Shown: piece after piece, positions 37,932-51,483 of the stretch
Numbering within the stretch: position 1 is the stretch's first letter
Layout: each line of letters opens with the position of its first letter
Origin: Auanema rhodensis
Lineage: Eukaryota > Nematoda > Chromadorea > Rhabditida > Rhabditidae
Reading direction: 5' to 3'
NCBI GenBank assembly: GCA_964057225.1
Contig: OZ059896.1
Coordinates: 1,674,001-1,738,000 of the forward strand
Length of the DNA: 64,000 nucleotides
The notes under the pieces: generated by a model
Seen by the model: the letters and a program-made list of their open reading frames with translations, nothing else
Database searches by the model: none
What the model was told of the DNA's origin: nothing
Program-made: the position numbers and the translations under genes

Positions 37932-40900
37932 ATAATTTTTTCGTTGAATAACATTGTCCATCGTTTTTGCCTTGAAAAAAGGAATCTAAAAACATCTACT
38001 TTTTGCTAAATTATTTTGAAATTTTTCGAAAAAATTTTTGTCAAAATGTTTTTGGAAGCAATTTTGAGTGTACATGGAAACTCAACATACACTAATGCAT
38101 CATTTTTCAAACGATCATAACTAATTTTTGTATTTAGCTTTTCTCAATGTTATATAGTGCATTCGATGCGGATTTTTAAGCTGCGTCGATCTGTACTATC
38201 AGATTTGCGCTAGCTTAAAAATGCACCGAGATATCAACTGATATAAGTTCACACATATATCCTCGATTTTCACCCTGAAAAATTAATTTTTTCGTTGAAT
38301 AACATTGTCCATCGTTTTTGCCTTGAAAAAAGGAATCTAAAAACAACTACTTTTTGCTAAATTATTCTCAAATTTTTCGAAAAAATTTTTGTCAAAATGT
38401 TTTTGGAAGCAATTTTGAGTGTACATGGAAACTCAACATACACTAATGCATCATTTTTCAAACGATCATAACTAATTTTTGTATTTAGCTTTTCTCAATG
38501 TAGTATAGTGCATTCGATGCGGATTTTTAAGCTGCGTCGATCTGTACTATCAGATTTGCGCTAGCTTAAAAATGCACCGAGATATCAACTGATATAAGTT
38601 CACACTTATATCCTCGATTTTCACCCTGAAGAATTAATTTTTTCGTTGAATAACATTGTCCATCGTTTTTGCCTTGAAAAAAGGAATCTAAAAACATCTA
38701 CTTTTTGCTAAATTATTTTGAAATTTTTCGAAAAAATTTTTGTCAAAATGTTTTTGGAAGCAATTTTGAGTGTACATGGAAACTCAACATACACTAATGC
38801 ATCATTTTTCAAACGATCATAACTAATTTTTGTATTAAGCTTTTCTCAATGAAGTTTAGTGCATTCGATGCGGATTTTTAAGCTGCGTCGATCTGTGTTA
38901 TCAGATTTGCGCTAGCTTAAAAATGCACCGAGATATCAACTGATATAAGTTCACACTTATATCCTCGATTTTCACCCTGAAGAATTAATTTTTTCGTTGA
39001 ATAACATTGTCCATCGTTTTTGCCTTGAAAAAAGGAATCTAAAAACATCTACTTTTTGCTAAATTATTTTGAAATTTTTCGAAAAAATTTTTGTCAAAAT
39101 GTTTTTGGAAGCAATTTTGAGTGTACATGGAAACTCAACATACACTAATGCATCATTTTTCAAACGATCATAACTAATTTTTGTATTAAGCTTCTCTCAA
39201 TGAAGTTTAGTGCATTCGATGCGGATTTTTGAGCTGCGTAGATCTGTGTTATCAGATTTGCGCTAGCTTAAAAATGCACCGAGATATCAACTGATATAAG
39301 TTTACACTTATATCCTCGATTTTCACCCTGAAGAAATAATTTTTTCGTTGAATAACATTGTTCATCGTTTTTGCCTTGAAAAAAGGAATCTAAAAACATC
39401 TACTTTTTGCTAAATTATTCTCAAATTTTTCGAAAAAATTTTTGTCAAAATGTTTTTGGAAGCAATTTTGAGTGTACATGGAAACTCAACATACACTAAT
39501 GCATCATTTTTCAAACGATCATAACTAATTTTTGTATTAAGCTTTTCTCAATGAAGTTTAGTGCATTCGATGCGGATTTTTAAGCTGCGTCGATCTGTGT
39601 TATCAGATTTGCGCTAGCTTAAAAATGCACCGAGATATCAACTGATATAAGTTCACACTTATATCCTCGATTTTCACCCTGAAGAATTAATTTTTTCGTT
39701 GAATAACATTGTCCATCGTTTTTGCCTTGAAAAAAGGAATCTAAAAACATCTACTTTTTGCTAAATTATTCTCAAATTTTTCGAAAAAATTTTTGTCAAA
39801 ATGTTTTTGGAAGCAATTTTGAGTGTACATGGAAACTCAACATACACTAATGCATCATTTTTCAAACGATCATAACTAATTTTTGTATTTAGCTTTTCTC
39901 AATGTAGTATAGTGCATTCGATGCGGATTTTTAAGCTGCGTCGATCTGTGTTATCAGATTTGCGCTAGCTTAAAAATGCACCGAGATATCAACTGATATA
40001 AGTTCACACTTATATCCTCGATTTTCACCCTGAAGAATTAATTTTTTCGTTGAATAACATTGTCTATCGTTTTTGCCTTGAAAAAAGGAATCTAAAAACA
40101 TCTACTTTTTGCTAAATTATTTTCAAATTTTTCGAAAAAATTTTTGTCAAAATGTTTTTGGAAGCAATTTTGAGTGTACATGGAAACTCAACATACACTA
40201 ATGCATCATTTTTCAAACGATCATAACTAATTTTTGTATTCAGCTTTTTTCAATGTAGTATAGTGCATTCGATGCGGATTTTTAAGCTGCGTCGATCTGT
40301 GTTATCAGATTTGCGCTAGCTTAAAAATGCACCGAGATATCAACTGATATAAGTTCACACTTATATCCTCGATTTTCACCCTGAAGAATTAATTTTTTCG
40401 TTGAATAACATTGTCCATCGTTTTTGCCTTGAAAAAAGGAATCTAAAAACATCTACTTTTTGCTAAATTATTCTCAAATTTTTCGAAAAAATTTTTGTCA
40501 AAATGTTTTTGGAAGCAATTTTGAGTGTACATGGAAACTCAACATACACTAATGCATCATTTTTCAAACGATCATAACTAATTTTTGTATTTAGCTTTTC
40601 TCAATGTAGTATAGTGCATTCGATGCGGATTTTTAAGCTGCGTCGATCTGTGTTATCAGATTTGCGCTAGCTTAAAAATGCACCGAGATATCAACTGATA
40701 TAAGTTCACACTTATATCCTCGATTTTCACCCTGAAGAATTCATTTTTTCGTTGAATAACATTGTCTATCGTTTTTGCCTTGAAAAAAGGAATCTAAAAA
40801 CATCTACTTTTTGCTAAATTATTTTCAAATTTTTCGAAAAAATTTTTGTCAAAATGTTTTTGGAAGCAATTTTGAGTGTACATGGAAACTCAACATACAC

Positions 40901-43900
40901 TAATGCATCATTTTTCAAACGATCATAACTAATTTTTGTATTCAGCTTTTTTCAATGTAGTATAGTGCATTCGATGCGGATTTTTATGCTGCGTCGATCT
41001 GTGTTATCAGATTTGCGCTAGCTTAAAAATGCACCGAGATATCAACTGATATAAGTTCACACTTATATCCTCGATTTTCACCCTGAAGAAATAATTTTTT
41101 CGTTGAATAACATTGTCCATCGTTTTTGCCTTGAAAAAAGGAATCTAAAAACATCTACTTTTTGCTAAATTATTTTGAAATTTTTCGAAAAAATTTTTGT
41201 CAAAATGTTTTTGGAAGCAATTTTGAGTGTACATGGAAACTCAACATACACTAATGCATCATTTTTCAAACGATCATAACTAATTTTTGTATTCAGCTTT
41301 TTTCAATGTAGTATAGTGCATTCGATGCGGATTTTTATGCTGCGTCGATCTGTGTTATCAGATTTGCGCTAGCTTAAAAATGCACCGAGATATCAACTGA
41401 TATAAGTTCACACTTATATCCTCGATTTTCACCCTGAAGAAATAATTTTTTCGTTGAATAACATTGTCCATCGTTTTTGCCTTGAAAAAAGGAATCTAAA
41501 AACATCTACTTTTTGCTAAATTATTTTGAAATTTTTCGAAAAAATTTTTGTCAAAATGTTTTTGGAAGCAATTTTGAGTGTACATGGAAACTCAACATAC
41601 ACTAATGCATCATTTTTCAAACGATCATAACTAATTTTTGTATTCAGCTTTTTTCAATGTAGTATAGTGCATTCGATGCGGATTTTTATGCTGCGTCGAT
41701 CTGTGTTATCAGATTTGCGCTAGCTTAAAAATGCACCGAGATATCAACTGATATAAGTTCACACATATATCCTCGATTTTCACCCTGAAGAATTAATTTT
41801 TTCGTTGAATAACATTGTCCATCGTTTTTGCCTTGAAAAAAGGAATCTAAAAACAACTACTTTTTGCTAAATTATTCTCAAATTTTTCGAAAAAATTTTT
41901 GTCAAAATGTTTTTGGAAGCAATTTTGAGTGTACATGGAAACTCAACATACACTAATGCATCATTTTTCAAACGATCATAACTAATTTTTGTATTCAGCT
42001 TTTTTCAATGTAGTATAGTGCATTCGATGCGGATTTTTAAGCTGCGTCGATCTGTACTATCAGATTTGCGCTAGCTTAAAAATGCACCGAGATATCAACT
42101 GATATAAGTTCACACATATATCCTCGATTTTCACCCTGAAGAAATAATTTTTTCGTTGAATAACATTGTCCATCGTTTTTGCCTTGGAAAAAGAAATCTA
42201 AAAACATCTACTTTTTGCTAAATTATTCTCAAATTTTTCGAAAAAATTTTTGTCAAAATGTTTTTGGAAGCAATTTTGAGTGTACATGGAAACTCAACAT
42301 ACACTAATGCATCATTTTTCAAACGATCATAACTAATTTTTGTATTTAGCTTTTCTCAATGTAGTATAGTGCATTCGATGCGGATTTTTAAGCTGCGTCG
42401 ATCTGTGTTATCAGATTTGCGCTAGCTTAAAAATGCACCGAGATATCAACTGATATAAGTTCACACTTATATCCTCGATTTTCACCCTGAAGAATTAATT
42501 TTTTCGTTGAATAACATTGTCCATCGTTTTTGCCTTGAAAAAAGGAATCTAAAAACATCTACTTTTTGCTAAATTATTCTCAAATTTTTCGAAAAAATTT
42601 TTGTCAAAATGTTTTTGGAAGCAATTTTGAGTGTACATGGAAACTCAACATACACTAATGCATCATTTTTCAAACGATCATAACTAATTTTTGTATTAAG
42701 CTTTTCTCAATGAAGTTTAGTGCATTCGATGCGGATTTTTATGCTGCGTCGATCTGTGTTATCAGATTTGCGCCAGCTTAAAAATGCACCGAGATATCAA
42801 CTGATATAAGTTCACACTTATATCCTCGATTTTCACCCTGAAGAAATAATTTTTTCGTTGAATAACATTGTCCATCGTTTTTGCCTTGAAAAAAGGAATC
42901 TAAAAACATCTACTTTTTGCTAAATTATTTTGAAATTTTTCGAAAAAATTTTTGTCAAAATGTTTTTGGAAGCAATTTTGAGTGTACATGGAAACTCAAC
43001 ATACACTAATGCATCATTTTTCAAACGATCATAACTAATTTTTGTATTTAGCTTTTCTCAATGTAGTATAGTGCATTCGATGCGGATTTTTAAGCTGCGT
43101 CGATCTGTGTTATCAGATTTGCGCTAGCTTAAAAATGCACCGAGATATCAACTGATATAAGTTCACACTTATATCCTCGATTTTCACCCTGAAGAATTAA
43201 TTTTTTCGTTGAATAACATTGTCCATCGTTTTTGCCTTGAAAAAAGGAATCTAAAAACATCTACTTTTTGCTAAAATATTTTGAAATTTTTCGAAAAAAT
43301 TTTTGTCAAAATGTTTTTGGAAGCAATTTTGAGTGTACATGGAAACTCAACATACACTAATGCATCATTTTTCAAACGATCATAACTAATTTTTGTATTT
43401 AGCTTTTCTCAATGTTATATAGTGCATTCGATGCGAATTTTTAAGCTGCGTCGATCTGTACTATCAGATTTGCGCTAGCTTAAAAATGCACCGAGATATC
43501 AACTGATATAAGTTTACACTTATATCCTCGATTTTCACCCTGAAGAAATAATTTTTTCGTTGAATAACATTGTCCATCGTTTTTGCCTTGAAAGAATGAA
43601 TCTAAAAACATCTACTTTTTGCTAAATTATTTTCAAATTTTTCGAAAAAATTTTTGTCAAAATGTTTTTGGAAGCAATTTTGAGTGTACATGGAAACTCA
43701 ACATACACTAATGCATCATTTTTCAAACGATCATAACTAATTTTTGTATTTAGCTTTTCTCAATGTTATATAGTGCATTCGATGCGGATTTTTAAGCTGC
43801 GTCGATCTGTGTTATCAGATTTGCGCTAGCTTAAAAATGCACCGAGATATCAACTGATATAAGTTCACACTTATATCCTCGATTTTCACCCTGAAGAATT

Positions 43901-44498
43901 AATTTTTTCGTTGAATAACATTGTCCATCGTTTTTGCCTTGAAAAAAGGAATCTAAAAACATCTACTTTTTGCTAAATTATTTTGAAATTTTTCGAAAAA
44001 ATTTTTGTCAAAATGTTTTTGGAAGCAATTTTGAGTGTACATGGAAACTCAACATACACTAATGCATCATTTTTCAAACGATCATAACTAATTTTTGTAT
44101 TTAGCTTTTCTCAATGTTATATAGTGCATTCGATGCGGATTTTTAAGCTGCGTCGATCTGTACTATCAGATTTGCGCTAGCTTAAAAATGCACCGAGATA
44201 TCAACTGATATAAGTTCACACATATATCCTCGATTTTCACCCTGAAGAATTAATTTTTTCGTTGAATAACATTGTCCATCGTTTTTGCCTTGAAAAAAGG
44301 AATCTAAAAACAACTACTTTTTGCTAAATTATTCTCAAATTTTTCGAAAAAATTTTTGTCAAAATGTTTTTGGAAGCAATTTTGAGTGTACATGGAAACT
44401 CAACATACACTAATGCATCATTTTTCAAACGATCATAACTAATTTTTGTATTTAGCTTTTCTCAATGTAGTATAGTGCATTCGATGCGGATTTTTATG
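37932..44498 (+). repeat. Mixed right-domain monomers
   Basis: About 19 monomers combine ATTCAGC, ATTTAGC, ATTCTC, GAAATAAT, CACATAT and AAACAACTAC markers in changing order. AAACAACTAC occurs in the monomers starting at 38263, 41773 and 44230. Private changes include CTGAAAAATTAAT (38278), TTTTTGAGCTGC (about 39230), GTTCATCG (39361), CTTGGAAAAAG (about 42186), GCCAGC (about 42773), CTAAAATATT (about 43275) and AAAGAATGAATC (about 43593). These isolated changes make this the stretch with the most private variation in the window. Confidence 0.6.
39560..40986 (+). repeat. Two-monomer (702-bp) duplication
   Basis: Bases 39560-40284 match 40262-40986 at an offset of 702 bp. The pair is an ATTCTC/ATTTAGC monomer followed by a GTCTATCG/ATTCAGC monomer. 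One private difference is C at 40742 (GAATTCATTTT), and the right limit is A/T at 40285/40987 (AAGCTGC against ATGCTGC). Confidence 0.7.
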
Positions 44499-46004
44499 CT
44501 GCGTCGATCTGTGTTATCAGATTTGCGCTAGCTTAAAAATGCACCGAGATATCAACTGATATAAGTTCACACTTATATCCTCGATTTTCACCCTGAAGAA
44601 ATAATTTTTTCGTTGAATAACATTGTCCATCGTTTTTGCCTTGAAAAAAGGAATCTAAAAACATCTACTTTTTGCTAAATTATTTTGAAATTTTTCGAAA
44701 AAATTTTTGTCAAAATGTTTTTGGAAGCAATTTTGAGTGTACATGGAAACTCAACATACACTAATGCATCATTTTTCAAACGATCATAACTAATTTTTGT
44801 ATTTAGCTTTTCTTAATGTAGTATAGTGCATTCGATGCGGATTTTTAAGCTGCGTCGATCTGTGTTATCAGATTTGCGCTAGCTTAAAAATGCACCGAGA
44901 TATCAACTGATATAAGTTCACACTTATATCCTCGATTTTCACCCTGAAGAATTAATTTTTTCGTTGAATATCATTGTCCATCGTTTTTGCCTTGAAAAAA
45001 GGAATCTAAAAACATCTACTTTTTGCTAAATTATTCTCAAATTTTTCGAAAAAATTTTTGTCAAAATGTTTTTGGAAGCAATTTTGAGTGTACATGGAAA
45101 CTCAACATACACTAATGCATCATTTTTCAAACGATCATAACTAATTTTTGTATTAAGCGTTTCTCAATGTAGTATAGTGCATTCGATGCGGATTTTTAAG
45201 CTGCGTCGATCTGTGTTATCAGATTTGCGCTAGCTTAAAAATGCACCGAGATATCAACTGATATAAGTTCACACTTATATCCTCGATTTTCACCCTGAAG
45301 AAATAATTTTTTCGTTGAATAACATTGTCCATCGTTTTTGCCTTGAAAAAAGGAATCTAAAAACATCTACTTTTTGCTAAATTATTTTGAAATTTTTCGA
45401 AAAAATTTTTGTCAAAATGTTTTTGGAAGCAATTTTGAGTGTACATGGAAACTCAACATACACTAATGCATCATTTTTCAAACGATCATAACTAATTTTT
45501 GTATTTAGCTTTTCTTAATGTAGTATAGTGCATTCGATGCGGATTTTTAAGCTGCGTCGATCTGTGTTATCAGATTTGCGCTAGCTTAAAAATGCACCGA
45601 GATATCAACTGATATAAGTTCACACTTATATCCTCGATTTTCACCCTGAAGAATTAATTTTTTCGTTGAATATCATTGTCCATCGTTTTTGCCTTGAAAA
45701 AAGGAATCTAAAAACATCTACTTTTTGCTAAATTATTCTCAAATTTTTCGAAAAAATTTTTGTCAAAATGTTTTTGGAAGCAATTTTGAGTGTACATGGA
45801 AACTCAACATACACTAATGCATCATTTTTCAAACGATCATAACTAATTTTTGTATTAAGCGTTTCTCAATGTAGTATAGTGCATTCGATGCGGATTTTTA
45901 AGCTGCGTCGATCTGTGTTATCAGATTTGCGCTAGCTTAAAAATGCACCGAGATATCAACTGATATAAGTTCACACTTATATCCTCGATTTTCACCCTGA
46001 AGAA
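44499..46004 (+). repeat. Two-monomer (702-bp) tandem duplication
   Basis: Bases 44499-45302 match 45201-46004 at an offset of 702 bp. The marker is GAATATCATTG in place of GAATAACATTG, with its T at 44971 and 45673, together with CTTAATGTAG. The right limit is the T/A difference at unit position 21 of monomers 132 and 130. Confidence 0.75.
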
Positions 46005-48323
46005 TTAATTTTTTCGTTGAATAACATTGTCCATCGTTTTTGCCTTGAAAAAAGGAATTTAAAAACATCTACTTTTTGCTAAATTATTTTGAAATTTTTC
46101 GAAAAAATTTTTGTCAAAATGTTTTTGGAAGCAATTTTGAGTGTACATGGAAACTCAACATACACTAATGCATCATTTTTCAAACGATCATAACTAATTT
46201 TTGTATTCAGCTTTTTTCAATGTAGTATAGTGCATTCGATGCGGATTTTTATGCTGCGTCGATCTGTGTTATCAGATTTGCGCTAGCTTAAAAATGCACC
46301 GAGATATCAACTGATATAAGTTTACACTTATATCCTCGATTTTCACCCTGAAGAAATAATTTTTTCGTTGAATAACATTGTCCATCGTTTTTGCCTTGAA
46401 AAAAGGAATCTAAAAACATCTACTTTTTGCTAAATTATTTTGAAATTTTTCGAAAAAATTTTTGTCAAAATGTTTTTGGAAGCAATTTTGAGTGTACATG
46501 GAAACTCAACATACACTAATGCATCATTTTTCAAACGATCATAACTAATTTTTGTATTCAGCTTTTTTCAATGTAGTATAGTGCATTCGATGCGGATTTT
46601 TATGCTGCGTCGATCTGTGTTATCAGATTTGCGCTAGCTTAAAAATGCACCGAGATATCAACTGATATAAGTTTACACTTATATCCTCGATTCTCACCCT
46701 GAAGAAATAATTTTTTCGTTGAATAACATTGTCCATCGTTTTTGCCTTGAAAAAAGGAATCTAAAAACATCTACTTTTTGCTAAATTATTTTGAAATTTT
46801 TCGAAAAAATTTTTGTCAAAATGTTTTTGGAAGCAATTTTGAGTGTACATGGAAACTCAACATACACTAATGCATCATTTTTCAAACGATCATAACTAAT
46901 TTTTGTATTTAGCTTTTCTTAATGTAGTATAGTGCATTCGATGCGGATTTTTAAGCTGCGTCGATCTGTGTTATCAGATTTGCGCTAGCTTAAAAATGCA
47001 CCGAGATATCAACTGATATAAGTTCACACTTATATCCTCGATTTTCACCCTGAAGAATTAATTTTTTCGTTGAATATCATTGTCCATCGTTTTTGCCTTG
47101 AAAAAAGGAATCTAAAAACATCTACTTTTTGCTAAATTATTCTCAAATTTTTCGAAAAAATTTTTGTCAAAATGTTTTTGGAAGCAATTTTGAGTGTACA
47201 TGGAAACTCAACATACACTAATGCATCATTTTTCAAACGATCATAACTAATTTTTGTATTAAGCGTTTCTCAATGTAGTATAGTGCATTCGATGCGGATT
47301 TTTAAGCTGCGTCGATCTGTGTTATCAGATTTGCGCTAGCTTAAAAATGCACCGAGATATCAACTGATATAAGTTCACACTTATATCCTCGATTTTCACC
47401 CTGAAGAATTAATTTTTTCGTTGAATAACATTGTCCATCGTTTTTGCCTTGAAAAAAGGAATTTAAAAACATCTACTTTTTGCTAAATTATTTTGAAATT
47501 TTTCGAAAAAATTTTTGTCAAAATGTTTTTGGAAGCAATTTTGAGTGTACATGGAAACTCAACATACACTAATGCATCATTTTTCAAACGATCATAACTA
47601 ATTTTTGTATTCAGCTTTTTTCAATGTAGTATAGTGCATTCGATGCGGATTTTTATGCTGCGTCGATCTGTGTTATCAGATTTGCGCTAGCTTAAAAATG
47701 CACCGAGATATCAACTGATATAAGTTTACACTTATATCCTCGATTTTCACCCTGAAGAAATAATTTTTTCGTTGAATAACATTGTCCATCGTTTTTGCCT
47801 TGAAAAAAGGAATCTAAAAACATCTACTTTTTGCTAAATTATTTTGAAATTTTTCGAAAAAATTTTTGTCAAAATGTTTTTGGAAGCAATTTTGAGTGTA
47901 CATGGAAACTCAACATACACTAATGCATCATTTTTCAAACGATCATAACTAATTTTTGTATTCAGCTTTTTTCAATGTAGTATAGTGCATTCGATGCGGA
48001 TTTTTATGCTGCGTCGATCTGTGTTATCAGATTTGCGCTAGCTTAAAAATGCACCGAGATATCAACTGATATAAGTTTACACTTATATCCTCGATTCTCA
48101 CCCTGAAGAAATAATTTTTTCGTTGAATAACATTGTCCATCGTTTTTGCCTTGAAAAAAGGAATCTAAAAACATCTACTTTTTGCTAAATTATTTTGAAA
48201 TTTTTCGAAAAAATTTTTGTCAAAATGTTTTTGGAAGCAATTTTGAGTGTACATGGAAACTCAACATACACTAATGCATCATTTTTCAAACGATCATAAC
48301 TAATTTTTGTATTTAGCTTTTCT
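45290..48323 (+). repeat. Four-monomer (1404-bp) tandem duplication
   Basis: Bases 45290-46919 match 46694-48323 at an offset of 1404 bp. Markers are GGAATTTAAAAAC (46059 and 47463), GAATATCATTG (45673 and 47077), GTTTACAC, and GATTCTCACC at 46693 and 48097. The left limit is T/C at 45289/46693 and the right limit T/C at 46920/48324. It partly overlaps the preceding dimer, so the dimer formed first. Confidence 0.8.
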
Positions 48324-48462
48324 CAATGTAATATAGTGCATTCGATGCGGATTTTCAAGCTGCGTCGATCTGTGTTATCAGATTTGCGCTAGCTTAAAAA
48401 TGCACCGAGATATCAACTGATATAAGTTCACACTTATATCCTCGATTTTCACCCTGAAGAAT

Positions 48463-51400
48463 TAATTTTTTCGTTGAATAACATTGTCCATCGTTTTTGC
48501 CTTGAAAAAAGGAATCTAAAAACATCTACTTTTTGCTAAATTATTTTGAAATTTTTCGAAAAAATTTTTGTCAAAATGTTTTTGGAAGCAATTTTGAGTG
48601 TACATGGAAACTCAACATACACTAATGCATCATTTTTCAAACGATCATAACTAATTTTTGTATTAAGCGTTTTTCAATGTTGTATAGTGCATTCGATGCG
48701 GATTTTTAAGCTGCGTCGATCTGTACTATCAGATTTGCGCTAGCTTGAAAATGCACCGAGATATCAACTGATATAAGTTCACACCTATATCCTCGATTTT
48801 CACCCTGAAGAATTAATTTTTTCGTTGAATAACATTGTCTATCGTTTTTGCCTTGAAAAAAGGAATCTAAAAACATCTACTTTTTGCTAAATTATTCTCT
48901 AATTTTTCGAAAAAATTTTTGTCAAAATGTTTTTGGAAGCAATTTTGAGTGTACATGGAAACTCAACATACACTAATGCATCATTTTTCAAACGATCATA
49001 ACTAATTTTTGTATTAAGCGTTTCTCAATGTAGTATAGTGCATTCGATGCGGATTTTTAAGCTGCGTCGATCTGTACTATCAGATTTGCGCTAGCTTGAA
49101 AATGCACCGAGATATCAACTGATATAAGTTCACACCTATATCCTCGATTTTCACCCTGAAGAATTAATTTTTTCGTTCAATAACATTGTCTATCGTTTTT
49201 GCCTTGAAAAAAGGAATCTAAAAACATCTACTTTTTGCTAAATTATTCTCAAATTTTTCGAAAAAATTTTTGTCAAAATGTTTTTGGAAGCAATTTTGAG
49301 TGTACATGGAAACTCAACATACACTAATGCATCATTTTTCAAACGATCATAACTAATTTTTGTATTTAGCTTTTCTCAATGTAGTATAGTGCATTCGATG
49401 CGGATTTTTAAGCTGCGTCGATCTGTGTTATCAGATTTGCGCTAGCTTAAAAATGCACCGAGATATCAACTGATATAAGTTCACACTTATATCCTCGATT
49501 TTCACCCTGAAGAATTAATTTTTTCGTTGAATAACATTGTCTATCGTTTTTGCCTTGAAAAAAGGAATCTAAAAACATCTACTTTTTGCTAAATTATTTT
49601 GAAATTTTTCGAAAAAATTTTTGTCAAAATGTTTTTGGAAGCAATTTTGAGTGTACATGGAAACTCAACATACACTAATGCATCATTTTTCAAACGATCA
49701 TAACTAATTTTTGTATTCAGCTTTTTTCAATGTAGTATAGTGCATTCGATGCGGATTTTTATGCTGCGTCGATCTGTGTTATCAGATTTGCGCTAGCTTA
49801 AAAATGCACCGAGATATCAACTGATATAAGTTCACACTTATATCCTCGATTTTCACCCTGAAGAAATAATTTTTTCGTTGAATAACATTGTCCATCGTTT
49901 TTGCCTTGAAAAAAGGAATCTAAAAACATCTACTTTTTGCTAAATTATTTTGAAATTTTTCGAAAAAATTTTTGTCAAAATGTTTTTGGAAGCAATTTTG
50001 AGTGTACATGGAAACTCAACATACACTAATGCATCATTTTTCAAACGATCATAACTAATTTTTGTATTAAGCGTTTTTCAATGTTGTATAGTGCATTCGA
50101 TGCGGATTTTTAAGCTGCGTCGATCTGTACTATCAGATTTGCGCTAGCTTGAAAATGCACCGAGATATCAACTGATATAAGTTCACACCTATATCCTCGA
50201 TTTTCACCCTGAAGAATTAATTTTTTCGTTGAATAACATTGTCTATCGTTTTTGCCTTGAAAAAAGGAATCTAAAAACATCTACTTTTTGCTAAATTATT
50301 CTCTAATTTTTCGAAAAAATTTTTGTCAAAATGTTTTTGGAAGCAATTTTGAGTGTACATGGAAACTCAACATACACTAATGCATCATTTTTCAAACGAT
50401 CATAACTAATTTTTGTATTAAGCGTTTCTCAATGTAGTATAGTGCATTCGATGCGGATTTTTAAGCTGCGTCGATCTGTACTATCAGATTTGCGCTAGCT
50501 TGAAAATGCACCGAGATATCAACTGATATAAGTTCACACCTATATCCTCGATTTTCACCCTGAAGAATTAATTTTTTCGTTCAATAACATTGTCTATCGT
50601 TTTTGCCTTGAAAAAAGGAATCTAAAAACATCTACTTTTTGCTAAATTATTCTCAAATTTTTCGAAAAAATTTTTGTCAAAATGTTTTTGGAAGCAATTT
50701 TGAGTGTACATGGAAACTCAACATACACTAATGCATCATTTTTCAAACGATCATAACTAATTTTTGTATTTAGCTTTTCTCAATGTAGTATAGTGCATTC
50801 GATGCGGATTTTTAAGCTGCGTCGATCTGTGTTATCAGATTTGCGCTAGCTTAAAAATGCACCGAGATATCAACTGATATAAGTTCACACTTATATCCTC
50901 GATTTTCACCCTGAAGAATTAATTTTTTCGTTGAATAACATTGTCTATCGTTTTTGCCTTGAAAAAAGGAATCTAAAAACATCTACTTTTTGCTAAATTA
51001 TTTTGAAATTTTTCGAAAAAATTTTTGTCAAAATGTTTTTGGAAGCAATTTTGAGTGTACATGGAAACTCAACATACACTAATGCATCATTTTTCAAACG
51101 ATCATAACTAATTTTTGTATTCAGCTTTTTTCAATGTAGTATAGTGCATTCGATGCGGATTTTTATGCTGCGTCGATCTGTGTTATCAGATTTGCGCTAG
51201 CTTAAAAATGCACCGAGATATCAACTGATATAAGTTCACACTTATATCCTCGATTTTCACCCTGAAGAAATAATTTTTTCGTTGAATAACATTGTCCATC
51301 GTTTTTGCCTTGAAAAAAGGAATCTAAAAACATCTACTTTTTGCTAAATTATTTTGAAATTTTTCGAAAAAATTTTTGTCAAAATGTTTTTGGAAGCAAT

Positions 51401-51472
51401 TTTGAGTGTACATGGAAACTCAACATACACTAATGCATCATTTTTCAAACGATCATAACTAATTTTTGTATT
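48463..51472 (+). repeat. Four-monomer (1404-bp) tandem duplication
   Basis: Bases 48463-50068 match 49867-51472 at an offset of 1404 bp. Markers are ATTCTCTAAT (T at 48900 and 50304), CGTTCAATAAC (C at 49178 and 50582) and GTTTTTCAATGTTG. Type I right halves with CACCTAT reappear here inside the right domain. Limits are unit position 21 of monomer 139 on the left and unit position 224 of monomer 143 on the right. Confidence 0.8.
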
Positions 51473-51483
51473 TAGCTTTTCTT